The position numbers and the translations under genes are program-made. Shown piece by piece: positions 15,274 to 23,535 of a DNA stretch of 27,375 bases; positions within the stretch are counted from its first letter, which is position 1; the number at the start of each line of letters is the position of its first letter. The stretch is from UBA7185 sp964606855. Its GTDB lineage: Bacteria; Bacillota; Peptococcia; Peptococcales; Peptococcaceae. The notes beneath the pieces are model-generated. The model ran no database searches. It was not told the DNA's origin and was given only the letters and a program-made list of their open reading frames with translations. The stretch covers positions 1 through 27,375 of the forward strand of contig CAZSHM010000022.1 in the NCBI GenBank assembly GCA_964606855.1. Direction: 5' to 3'.

Positions 15274-17452
15274 TCAGCGTGCGCTTGACCTCCAGCACGT
15301 CCGGAACGCTCTTGATTTTATCGATCATCCGAATCACCTGGTCGAGGTTATGGGCCTCGATGCTGATATGCATGTAGGTCTTTCCGGCCTTCACCCGCGA
15401 GGTGATGGCGGAGATGTGTACTTTGGAGTCGTTGATGAGGGCCATGACCTCCGACGTGATTTTCGGGCGGTCGATCGCCTCGACAAAGACCTCCACCTGA
15501 TAGACCCCCTCCTCGGCCTGATCCCAGGAGACCGCCACAAAGCGGTGGGGTTCCCGCTCCCGCACGCCGCGGATGTTGGGGCAGTCCATGTGGTGTACCG
15601 TCACGCCGCGCCCGCGCGTGATATAGCCGATGATCGGATCGCCCGGCAGGGGTTTGCAGCAGTGCGCGAAGCGGATCGGCACACCGTCGAACCCCTCCAC
15701 GACCACGCCGTCCTGAGCGGAGGCGTGACTGTCGTTCCTCCGGCGAATGTCCTGGTTGGCCTTGCCGCTCAGGATATCCTCCACCGTCTCCGGCGCGGGA
15801 CTGCTCTTCTGGAACGCATCCGTCAGCTTGTTCGTCACCGAAAGCACCGAGAGACTGCCGTTTCCCAGCCCCACGTACACGTCATCCCAGCTGCTGTAGC
15901 CCATGCGCCGCGCCAGCTCCAGTAGCTCCTCGTCCTTGTTCAGCACCGCGAAGTCAATGTCCTTCTTGCGCATCTCCGCTTCCAGGAGTTCCTGCCCGCG
16001 CGCGAGATTCTCCTCGCGGCCCTCTTTCTTGAACCACTGGCGAATCTTGTTGCGCGCCTGGCTCGTGGCGCAGAGATTCACCCAGTCCAAGCTCGGCTTC
16101 GCCTGCTTGGAGGTCAGAATCTCCACCAGATCGCCGTTTTTCAGGCGGTAATCCAGAGGCACGATGCGCTTGTTGACCTTGGCGCCCACGCAACTGTTCC
16201 CGACGCCGCTGTGCACCTTGTAGGCGAAATCCAGCGGCCCGGATCCGGCGGGCAGCTCATAGATCTCCCCCTTGGGCGAGAAGACGAAGATTGTGTCGGA
16301 GAACAGATCCAGTTTCACTGCGTTGAAGAAATCCTTGCTGTCGTGGCTCTCACTCTGCATCTCCTTGATCTGCTCCAGCCAGCTCAGCTGACTGGAATCC
16401 TTCGTGATATCGCTGCCGCCGCTCTCTTTGTAGATCCAGTGCGCCGCGATGCCGTACTCCGCCGTGTGATGCATCTCGTAGGTGCGGATCTGTATCTCGA
16501 ACGGGTCGCCCTCCGGCCCGATCACCGTGGTGTACAGAGACTGGTACATGTTCGGCTTGGGCATGGCGATATAGTCCTTGAACCGCATGGGAACCGGCTT
16601 CCAGATCGTGTGGACGACGCCCAGCGCCGCATAGCAGTCCTTGACAGAGTCCACCAGGATCCGCACGGCGATCAGATCGTAGAGCTCGTCGAGATCCTTG
16701 TTCTGCTTTTTCATCTTGTTGTAGATGCTGTAAAAATGCTTTGGTCGGCCGAAGATCTCGGCCCGGATGCCGACCTTTTCCAGTTCCGCGCGCAGGGTGT
16801 CGATGATCTTCTGGATGTATGCCTCCCGCTCCTCCCGCTTCATCGCGATGCGGTCCACCAGATCGTAGAAGGCGTCCGGATCGAGATAGCGCAGGCTCAA
16901 GTCTTCCAGTTCCCACTGGATCTTGGAGATCCCCAGCCGATTGGCGATCGGCGCATAAATTTCCAGCGTCTCCTGGGCGATGGCCTTCTGCTTTTCCGGC
17001 GGCTGATACTTTAGGGTGCGCATGTTGTGCAGGCGGTCGGCCAGCTTGATCATCACCACGCGCACATCCTCCGCCATGGCGAGGAACATCCTGCGGTAAC
17101 TCTCCAGCTGCCGCTCCTCTTTGGAGGTGCACTCCAGCTTGCTCAGTTTGGTGACGCCGTTGACCAGAAAAGCGATTTCCTCGCCGAAATTGTCGACCAG
17201 ACATTTCTGCTTGCAGTCCGTGTCCTCGATGACGTCGTGCAGTAGGCCGGCCGCTACCGCCTTCTCATCCATGCCCAGCTGCGCCAGGATCAGAGCCACC
17301 GACAGCGGGTGGATGATGTAGGGTTCTCCGGATTTCCGCACCTGTCCCTTGTGCAGGTCCTCGGCAAAGCGGTAGACCTCCTCCAGAAGCTCCAAATCCG
17401 CCTTTGGATTGTTTTCATATACCGCATCCAGCAAATCTTTGAACCGAATCAT
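15266..17452 (-). CDS. rel: Bifunctional (p)ppGpp synthetase/hydrolase Rel
   Basis: The product is 728 residues with the full long-RSH layout. The HD hydrolase domain has His48, HD at 72-73 and ED at 76-77, all intact. The synthetase domain lies at about 232-345, with GRPKHFYSIYNKM and the RFKD motif (290-293), the RxKD type of bifunctional enzymes, and the catalytic glutamate in FEIQIR (319). A TGS domain is at about 387-448, with the helical region and C-terminal ACT domain (about 655-728) after it. The protein makes and degrades the stringent-response alarmone. One oddity: the conserved YQSLHT motif reads YQSLYT, with Tyr at 307. The ATG at 17452 follows GGGAGGG and overlaps the recJ stop by 4 bases, so the two are probably translationally coupled. 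Confidence 0.96.
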   Translation of the reverse strand: MIRFKDLLDAVYENNPKADLELLEEVYRFAEDLHKGQVRKSGEPYIIHPLSVALILAQLGMDEKAVAAGLLHDVIEDTDCKQKCLVDNFGEEIAFLVNGVTKLSKLECTSKEERQLESYRRMFLAMAEDVRVVMIKLADRLHNMRTLKYQPPEKQKAIAQETLEIYAPIANRLGISKIQWELEDLSLRYLDPDAFYDLVDRIAMKREEREAYIQKIIDTLRAELEKVGIRAEIFGRPKHFYSIYNKMKKQNKDLDELYDLIAVRILVDSVKDCYAALGVVHTIWKPVPMRFKDYIAMPKPNMYQSLYTTVIGPEGDPFEIQIRTYEMHHTAEYGIAAHWIYKESGGSDITKDSSQLSWLEQIKEMQSESHDSKDFFNAVKLDLFSDTIFVFSPKGEIYELPAGSGPLDFAYKVHSGVGNSCVGAKVNKRIVPLDYRLKNGDLVEILTSKQAKPSLDWVNLCATSQARNKIRQWFKKEGREENLARGQELLEAEMRKKDIDFAVLNKDEELLELARRMGYSSWDDVYVGLGNGSLSVLSVTNKLTDAFQKSSPAPETVEDILSGKANQDIRRRNDSHASAQDGVVVEGFDGVPIRFAHCCKPLPGDPIIGYITRGRGVTVHHMDCPNIRGVREREPHRFVAVSWDQAEEGVYQVEVFVEAIDRPKITSEVMALINDSKVHISAITSRVKAGKTYMHISIEAHNLDQVIRMIDKIKSVPDVLEVKRTLTG

Positions 17453-20400
17453 TCTGATCCCTCCCTATCCGCGGTGCCGCCCGGATGCGCCGCACCGCGC
17501 TCTGAAACTGGCTTTTCCGCAGGATCCTGTTCCGCAGCGCCTTTCGATGCGCCTCGCTGCGCCTGCCGCTCCTCCGGATCGGCGGGGCGGTGGAGCACGC
17601 GCAGCAAGTGTTCCGGGCAGGGATCGAAGGCAAGCTGCAGATACCTTTGGAACTCCTCCCGCTCCGCGAGGCACTCCTGGTAGCGCGGAGAGGAGGCGAG
17701 ATCCATCTTGCTCGGGCTGGGCACGATCAGGATACGGCGCTTGCCGCCCTCGCGCTCCCGCTCCAAAAATCCCAGATCTTCAAAAATGCCGAGCCAGCCG
17801 CCGACGGAGCGCGCGCCGGGTTCGGCAAAACGCGCCTGGCGCACGCGCGCCGCCAGCTCCTCGTTCGTAAGCTCGATGGCGGGTTTCCCCTGCACCAGCT
17901 GCAGCAGCAGCTTGTAAAAGCGCCCCAAGGTCTCCCGGCTGGGGCAGGTAGAGGCGAGCACTGCCTGATTCAGCGCCTCGTCGCGCCGGCCGTAGAGCAG
18001 ATGCACCCGGGCGGGCGCGCCGTCCCGGCCGGCGCGGCAGGCCAGCTGCCTGTACGCCTCGCAGGAAAAACTCAGGTGATACAGCACCACATGCCGGATG
18101 TCCGGGATATCCATGTCCCCGGCGAAAGCGGCGGTCGTGACGATCACGCGCAGCGCGCCGCTGCGAAAAGCCTCCTCCAGCGCCGCCCGATCCATGGAAG
18201 AAAGCCCTCCGTGGCAATAGCAGATCGTATCCCGCACAGCGGGAGCGGCCTTTTCACGCAGCAGTTTCGCCACTTCGACCGCCTTCTGCCGACTGTTCAG
18301 GTAGACCAGCGTCTTCTCGCCCCCGTTCACCAGCTGCAGCAGATAATCGAGTTTTCGCGGGGTCTCGCGCGCATCCGCCACTTGCAGGTTCTCCTGCACG
18401 GGATCCGACAAAATCCGGCGCCGGATGCCCAAAAGGTCCATCCCCTGCCGGGCAGTGTCTTTGTCCGCGCCCGATGTCAGCGCAAGCACTTGCGGCGAAC
18501 CGATCTTCCGAAGCGTCTCGGGCAGCCGGCGATATCCCTCCCGGCCGCAAAGCAGATGCGAAACTTCGTCGACCACCACAAGACCCAGCCGCCCGCCCAG
18601 CGCGGCGAAGCGCTCCCGATTCGCGCACAGGAACTCCGGCGTGGCGAGGACAAAGTCCAGGCGGTCGTTTTCTATGTCGTCAAAGAGCGCGGCGCGCTCC
18701 TCTCCCTCCAGCTCGCCGGTGGCCGGCGCCGCCGCAAGCCCCAGAGGGCAAAGGCGGCGTTCCAGCGTCTGATACTGCTCCCGGGCCAGCGACCGGAGCG
18801 GGGAGACGATCAGGGTGAAGCGGTTTTGCCGCAGCGCCAGCTCAGCACCGTAACTCTGCAGGAGGAGTGTTTTCTCAAAATCCGTCCCCGTCACCGCCAG
18901 CAGATTCTCCCCTGCGCGGAGAATCTCCAGCGCTTCCCGCTGTGCGCTGCAGTACTGGGCATCTCCCAGGACGGCACGGCGGATCGTCTCCCGGAGTTCG
19001 CCCTCCGATTGCGCCGCCACTTCCCGCCGCAGCGCCAGGCGGCTGCTCTGCAGCGAGGTCTCGTTGCGCTCCGCGCGGCGGATGAACAGATGCACGCCGA
19101 GCGTGTCTGTATCGCGGCCCGTCACCCGGGCAGCGATTGTCTCGTAGGCGATGCCCAGGTCGAGATTCGGCGCCAGTTGCCGTGCGATCTCGCGCTTCAG
19201 ATAGCCGACCTGCCCGGCCGGAGAGAAGACCGCCACGGCGCTCTCCCCGTCTTGGGGATCCCCCTCGCGGCGCAGCTCCAGTCTTTCCCCGTCGGCAAGA
19301 CAGGCCAGCGCCTGCTGGCAGTCCTCGCGGGTCACACCGTAGGCTTTCGTATAGAATGCTTCCTTCTGACCGGCGCCGCGATACGGATCCTCCGCAAGAT
19401 AGAAGTCGCTGTAAAAGAAGAGCCTGTCCAAAAGCGACAGCCGATCCGGCCTGCGGCAGGATTTCAGGTCGCGCAGCACCAGCTGCAGACTGACTTTTCC
19501 GTTGTAGCTGTTCTCGTCCAAGTTGAAGGCGATGTCCAGCCGCGCCTCCTCCGCCAGAGGCGCCAGATCCGCTTTCTTAAAACCGATGCAGTAGAGATGC
19601 TCCGGCCGGTGGAACAGTTTCAGCCGCAGATGATGGTTCTCACCCACAACGCGGCGCTCCAGAACCTCCATGCCGCGGCAGACGAAGAGCGGCACCGGGT
19701 TCTTCGTTCCGGTCGGCTGCAGTTCTTCAATCTCATGGAAGAGGCGCAGATCGAGCTCCTCCGGCGACAGCTCCGCGTCGATCGCGAGGGTCGGCACAAA
19801 GGTTTCCGCGGTCGTGTTCTCCGCAACCGTCTGCGCGAAGCGGCGCCGGAACGCCGGCAGCGCCTCCGGCAGAAGCCCAAGCCCGGCGGCCTGGCTGTGG
19901 CCGCCGTAATTTTGCAAAAGGTCGGCACAGGCGGCCAAGGCTCTCTGCAGATGGAATCCCTCGATGCTGCGGCCAGAGCCTTTGTAGACCCCGCCCACCA
20001 GCGTCAGCACGATGGTGGGCGTGTAGAATTTTTCTGCCAGACGCGAGGCAACGATGCCGATGACGCCGGGGTGCCAGCCTTCTCCCGCCACGATCAGGCC
20101 CTCCCGCTGCGAAAAGCCCTGCTGTTCCACCTGCTCTAGCGCCGCCGCATAGATGGCGTGCTCGATCTCCTGGCGCGTGCGGTTCTCCGCATCCAGCCGC
20201 GCGGCGATCTCCTCCGCCTCGCGCGCATCCCGGGTCAGCATCAGGCGCAGTCCCAGCCGCACATCGCCGATGCGCCCGCAGGCGTTGAGCCGCGGTGCCA
20301 AGCCAAAGCCCAGCGTGCCTGTGTTCGGCGCCCGCAATTCGCCGATCTGCGAGACGCGCCAGAGCGCAGCCATGCCGGGCCGCTCCTGCCGCGCGATCTG

Positions 20401-21165
20401 CTCCAGACCGAACTTGACGAGAATGCGATTATCCCCCTCGAGGGGCACGATGTCGGCCACCGTGGCCAGTGCCGCCAGATCGAGGAAGGGCTGCATACGG
20501 CTGTCAAACCCTTCGCGCGGCGCACCGAGCCGGCGGGCAAAGAGCCCCTGCACCACTTTGAACGCGACGCCGGTGCCGCAGAGGTCACGCCACCGATCCT
20601 GCGCGCTGAGGCGAAGCACCGGGTTGACGATAATGCAGTCGGGCAGCACGTCCGGCAGTTGATGATGATCCGTCACCACCACATCCAGGCCCCAGCGCTT
20701 GGCCTCTGCCACCTCCTGCCAGGAGCTGATGCCGCAGTCCACGGTGACCAGGAGGCGCGCACCCGTCTCGAAGATGGCGCGCAGAGCCGGAAGGTTGACG
20801 CCGTAGCCCTCCTCCATGCGGTTGGGCACATAGTAGTCCACATCGGCATTCAACTGGCGCAGCCCCTCATAGAGCGTGACACTGGCGCAGATGCCATCCA
20901 CATCGTAATCCCCGTAGATCACGATTTTTTCTCCGCGGTCCACGGCATCCAGAATCCGCTCCACCGCCGCCCCCATGTTCAGCATCTCGAACGGAGAGGA
21001 AAGCTGCGCGAGTTCCGGATGCAGAAACTGTTTCGCCTCCGCCGGATCGCTGTAGCCGCGGTTGACCAGAAGCCCCGCGAGCACCGTCGAGATGCCGAGC
21101 TCCCGCACCAGATCCGCCTTGGCCTTCGGATCGGCCTCCTGCACCACCCATCTGCTGATCCGCAT
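17449..21165 (-). CDS. recJ: RecJ single-strand DNA exonuclease fused to HIRAN-like and RecQ-like helicase modules
   Basis: The product is 1238 residues, against about 570-790 for ordinary RecJ. The nuclease is complete: DYDVDG at 86-91, TDHH at 165-168, the DHHA1 motif YGGHSQAAG from 420, and an OB region to about 560. Residues about 602-697 resemble a HIRAN domain (AVAVFSPAGQVGYLKREIA around 642-660, preceded by a start-like YTKAYGV). Residues about 740-1090 align by eye with RecQ-type superfamily-2 helicases: VSPLRSLAREQ (motif Ia), DEVSH at 866-870 (motif II), LVYLNSRQKAVEVAKLL (motif IV) and CRAGRDG at 1043-1049 (motif VI). The Walker A position reads GTDFEKT (760-766), lacking the glycine normally before the lysine. 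A winged-helix-like segment and a low-complexity tail end the protein. RecJ degrades 5'-ended single strands in recombination and repair. The ATG at 21165 has GGGAGG upstream; the frame extension to 21249 overlaps the promoter. Confidence 0.92.
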   Translation of the reverse strand: MRISRWVVQEADPKAKADLVRELGISTVLAGLLVNRGYSDPAEAKQFLHPELAQLSSPFEMLNMGAAVERILDAVDRGEKIVIYGDYDVDGICASVTLYEGLRQLNADVDYYVPNRMEEGYGVNLPALRAIFETGARLLVTVDCGISSWQEVAEAKRWGLDVVVTDHHQLPDVLPDCIIVNPVLRLSAQDRWRDLCGTGVAFKVVQGLFARRLGAPREGFDSRMQPFLDLAALATVADIVPLEGDNRILVKFGLEQIARQERPGMAALWRVSQIGELRAPNTGTLGFGLAPRLNACGRIGDVRLGLRLMLTRDAREAEEIAARLDAENRTRQEIEHAIYAAALEQVEQQGFSQREGLIVAGEGWHPGVIGIVASRLAEKFYTPTIVLTLVGGVYKGSGRSIEGFHLQRALAACADLLQNYGGHSQAAGLGLLPEALPAFRRRFAQTVAENTTAETFVPTLAIDAELSPEELDLRLFHEIEELQPTGTKNPVPLFVCRGMEVLERRVVGENHHLRLKLFHRPEHLYCIGFKKADLAPLAEEARLDIAFNLDENSYNGKVSLQLVLRDLKSCRRPDRLSLLDRLFFYSDFYLAEDPYRGAGQKEAFYTKAYGVTREDCQQALACLADGERLELRREGDPQDGESAVAVFSPAGQVGYLKREIARQLAPNLDLGIAYETIAARVTGRDTDTLGVHLFIRRAERNETSLQSSRLALRREVAAQSEGELRETIRRAVLGDAQYCSAQREALEILRAGENLLAVTGTDFEKTLLLQSYGAELALRQNRFTLIVSPLRSLAREQYQTLERRLCPLGLAAAPATGELEGEERAALFDDIENDRLDFVLATPEFLCANRERFAALGGRLGLVVVDEVSHLLCGREGYRRLPETLRKIGSPQVLALTSGADKDTARQGMDLLGIRRRILSDPVQENLQVADARETPRKLDYLLQLVNGGEKTLVYLNSRQKAVEVAKLLREKAAPAVRDTICYCHGGLSSMDRAALEEAFRSGALRVIVTTAAFAGDMDIPDIRHVVLYHLSFSCEAYRQLACRAGRDGAPARVHLLYGRRDEALNQAVLASTCPSRETLGRFYKLLLQLVQGKPAIELTNEELAARVRQARFAEPGARSVGGWLGIFEDLGFLEREREGGKRRILIVPSPSKMDLASSPRYQECLAEREEFQRYLQLAFDPCPEHLLRVLHRPADPEERQAQRGASKGAAEQDPAEKPVSERGAAHPGGTADREGSE

Positions 21166-21196
21166 CGCTGCTCCCCCCCTCCCGCATTTTCCTAGT

Positions 21197-21225
21197 ATTT
21201 TACCATTTTCGGTCCTGCTTTTCAA
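21197..21225 (-). promoter_or_regulatory. Promoter of the recJ-rel operon
   Basis: On the minus strand TTGAAA (complement of 21220-21225) and TAAAAT (complement of 21197-21202) are 17 bases apart. This gives a leader of about 25 bases with a GGGAGG ribosome site before the ATG at 21165. It also argues against the longer recJ open frame. Confidence 0.8.
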
Positions 21226-21490
21226 GAACCCCTTGTGCACAAGCCCCATTCTTTTTCGGAAAGTTTCCCCGCGCTGTAAACCTATTCGTTAAGCGCTCTC
21301 TCTGTCTTTGAGCCCGTTCTGGAAATTCGATTTCCCACCCCGGAGGTTCCTCCCCGTGAAACAGCAGGAATTTTTCCATATTTCCATGGCGCAAGCGCCC
21401 GGTTTGTTGTAAAATGGGCTTATGCGTTTTCTGCACGGCGGGGATTCAGAGCCTCGGCGGGCACACATTTCTGGGAATCGGGTGAAGAGG
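21226..21490 (+). other. Intergenic region upstream of the TDT-type transporter
   Basis: No gene is evident here. A -10-like TAAAAT lies at 21410-21415 but has no good -35 box; transcription from it would begin near 21422. Small inverted repeats occur: GGAGG-TT-CCTCC near 21343 and GGCG-CAAG-CGCC at about 21388-21399. The second falls just ahead of the -10-like box. Confidence 0.35.
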
Positions 21491-22456
21491 ATGCAGCTTC
21501 GACAAATCCGCTGGGCCGCATGGTTCCGGGATCTTCCGGTGGCAATCTGCGGTTTGTCGCTCGGGGTGAGCGGCCTGGGCAACCTGCTGCAAGTGTATGC
21601 GCCAGTTCTGCAGTGGCTCTGCATGGGGATCGCCGGGGTTCTCTGGCTTTTGGTTCTCTGTAAAGCGGTGTCGGATTGGCCGCACACACGGCGGGAATTG
21701 GAGGATCCGCTGGCACTGAGCGTGTCGGAAGCGTTTTTTATGACCCTGCTGCAGTTTTGTATCGCTCTTTCGGGCTGCGCGCGACCGCTGGCGCTTCTCC
21801 TCTGGACAATTGCCAATCTGGGCCATATCGCGCTGCTCTTCGTCTTCAGCCGGCGCTTCCTGCGGCATTTTCAGCTCTCCAACGTCTACGCCACCTGGAA
21901 CGTGCTCTACGGCGGCAACATGCTCGCCGCGGTCGCCGCGCCGCTCCTGCAGAGTGCGCCGGCCGCGCAGGCGGCACCGTGGATTTTTTGGATCGGGCTG
22001 ATTCTCTTCCTGCCCTGGTATCCCGTCAGCGCCTACCGGTACTGGAAACTGCCCGTCGAGGAATCTGCCGCGCCGACCATCTGTATCCTGGCGGCTCCGT
22101 TTCATCTGCTGCTGGCGGGCTACCTGAGCAGCGCGCCCGAGCCGCAGACCGTCCCGGCGATCCTGTGCTGCATCTTTGCGCAGAGTATGTATCTCTTTGT
22201 CCTGTCGCGCCTGCCGCGGATTCTGTGGCGTCCCTTCTATCCCAGTTTCAGTGCGATGACCTTTCCCTTTGTCATTTCTGCCACCGCGCTGGGAAGGCTG
22301 CTGGATCTCCTCTCCGCGCGGGGCATCGCTTTCCCATCGCTCCTGTACCTCGTCCTGCACGCCGAAGAGCTGATCGCGGCCGCGATGGTCACATACGTGC
22401 TGTGCCGGTATCTGCGCTTTCTGTGGGAGCGGCTGGATGCGTCCCGATCCGTCTAG
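21491..22456 (+). CDS. TDT/SLAC1 (TehA-like) family membrane transporter
   Basis: The product is 321 residues, almost entirely hydrophobic, with about ten membrane segments. The opening LPVAICGLSLGVSGLGN matches the first helix of the tellurite-resistance/dicarboxylate transporter (TDT) and SLAC1 anion-channel family, and the length fits TehA-type proteins. Family members pass anions such as C4-dicarboxylates, malate, chloride or nitrate, or give tellurite tolerance; the substrate here is unknown. The start is uncertain. The ATG at 21491 has GGGTGA at 21480-21485, the GTG at 21482 is an alternative, and the ATG at 21422 has no ribosome site and would be essentially leaderless. The gene stands alone, divergent from recJ and convergent with rpe. 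Confidence 0.8.
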   Translation: MQLRQIRWAAWFRDLPVAICGLSLGVSGLGNLLQVYAPVLQWLCMGIAGVLWLLVLCKAVSDWPHTRRELEDPLALSVSEAFFMTLLQFCIALSGCARPLALLLWTIANLGHIALLFVFSRRFLRHFQLSNVYATWNVLYGGNMLAAVAAPLLQSAPAAQAAPWIFWIGLILFLPWYPVSAYRYWKLPVEESAAPTICILAAPFHLLLAGYLSSAPEPQTVPAILCCIFAQSMYLFVLSRLPRILWRPFYPSFSAMTFPFVISATALGRLLDLLSARGIAFPSLLYLVLHAEELIAAAMVTYVLCRYLRFLWERLDASRSV

Positions 22457-22520
22457 GTGCGGCCTGTCAACCTCCCGGCAGGTTCCCGTTTTTTCCCCTG
22501 CAGGACAGCGCCCGAACCGT

Positions 22521-22573
22521 GACGGCAGCGCCGTCCAAACACAGGAAGCCGGCTTTCCCCAAAGCCGGCTTCC
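22521..22573. terminator. Tandem hairpins between convergent genes, probable terminator
   Basis: GACGGC-AGC-GCCGTC (22521-22535) is followed by a perfect 13-base stem, GGAAGCCGGCTTT (22544-22556) with AAAGCCGGCTTCC (22561-22573) and a CCCC loop. Each arm also contains the self-complementary AAGCCGGCTT. No strong T-run follows on either strand; the minus strand has only TGTGTTT. The rest of the 277-base gap 22457-22733 shows nothing I can identify. Confidence 0.55.
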
Positions 22574-22733
22574 CGCATATGTGGAACTGCACAGAAACAG
22601 CGCGCCCCGCCTCTCCCGTCCGCAATGCATAGCGCGGATCCATTCAGGCCGCGCGGTAGAATGGAGCGGGAGGAAAGAACAATCGAAACCCGCACCGCGC
22701 CACAGGGCGGACACGCATCCGCGGGCAATATCG

Positions 22734-23390
22734 TCAGCATTCGCCGCAGGCGCGCCGCAGTTCGGCGATGGCGGCGCGCCGGTCCGGCTTTCCGAAGACG
22801 GCGGAGCCCGCCACCAGCACATCGGCCCCCGCGCTCCTGACCAGCGGCGCGGTGGCTGCGGTGATTCCGCCGTCCACCTCGATCCATGGCCTCGCCTCCA
22901 CGGCGTCGCACAGATCGGACAGCCGGCGCAGTTTGGGCACGATGTCGATATACTGCTGCCCGCCGAAACCAGGATTGACACTCATCAGCAGCACCATGTC
23001 CAGCTCCGGCAGAATCTCCTCCAGCGCCAGGATCGAGGTGGCCGGATTCAGGGCGACGCCCGCCTTCTTTCCGGCGGCGTGGATGGACTGCACGCTGCGC
23101 CAGAGATGCCTGCAGGCCTCGGCGTGCACCACGATCATATCCGCGCCGCTCTCGGCGAAGTCCCCGATAAACGCATCCGGGTTCTCGAGCATCAGATGCA
23201 CGTCAAAGAACAGCCCGCTGCGGGGCCGCAGCGCACGGACGAGATCCGGGCCGAAGGTCAGGTTGGGCACGAAGTGTCCGTCCATCACGTCCAGGTGGAG
23301 CCAATCGGCTCCGCCCTCCTCAATCTCCCGCACCTCCTCCCCCAGCCTGCTGAAGTCGGCGGACAAAAGCGACGGTGCAATATACAGCAT
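22734..23390 (-). CDS. rpe: Ribulose-phosphate 3-epimerase
   Basis: The product is 218 residues, a full-length Rpe, a metal-dependent TIM-barrel enzyme that interconverts ribulose-5-phosphate and xylulose-5-phosphate in the pentose phosphate pathway. The motifs are in order: APSLLSADF, HLDVMDGHFVPN (metal and catalytic Asp), FDVHLML, SVNPGFGGQ and the phosphate-binding VDGGI, ending with GADVLVAGSAVF. The ATG at 23390 is preferred because AAAGGAG lies nine bases upstream; the ATG three codons earlier touches that ribosome site. It is the last gene of the prpC-pknB-rsgA-rpe cluster, 145 bases after rsgA. That gap carries a small CTTCCG/CGGAAG inverted repeat (23431-23451) but no clear promoter. 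Confidence 0.96.
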   Translation of the reverse strand: MLYIAPSLLSADFSRLGEEVREIEEGGADWLHLDVMDGHFVPNLTFGPDLVRALRPRSGLFFDVHLMLENPDAFIGDFAESGADMIVVHAEACRHLWRSVQSIHAAGKKAGVALNPATSILALEEILPELDMVLLMSVNPGFGGQQYIDIVPKLRRLSDLCDAVEARPWIEVDGGITAATAPLVRSAGADVLVAGSAVFGKPDRRAAIAELRRACGEC

Positions 23391-23535
23391 CGCAGGCATC
23401 TCCTTTCTGAATCTTCCGCTGTCTGCCAGCCTTCCGAAACCGCGCCGGAAGCAGCCCGGCAGCGACGGAATGCCCAAGCGTCCTTCTGCTCTGTGCCCTC
23501 CCGGCGGCTGCGTTCGCCTCGTCCGCAGGGGCGCC

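Noticed and set aside
14369..15925. A 518-codon open frame antisense to the metallo-hydrolase and rel
   Set aside because: It crosses a terminator and the intergenic gap and runs opposite two clear genes; it lacks any domain signature.
17590..20139. An 849-codon open frame antisense to recJ
   Set aside because: It is a by-product of GC-rich codon use in recJ. Its translation is Arg/Gln/His/Leu-rich with no domain pattern, and the opposite strand has unmistakable RecJ motifs.
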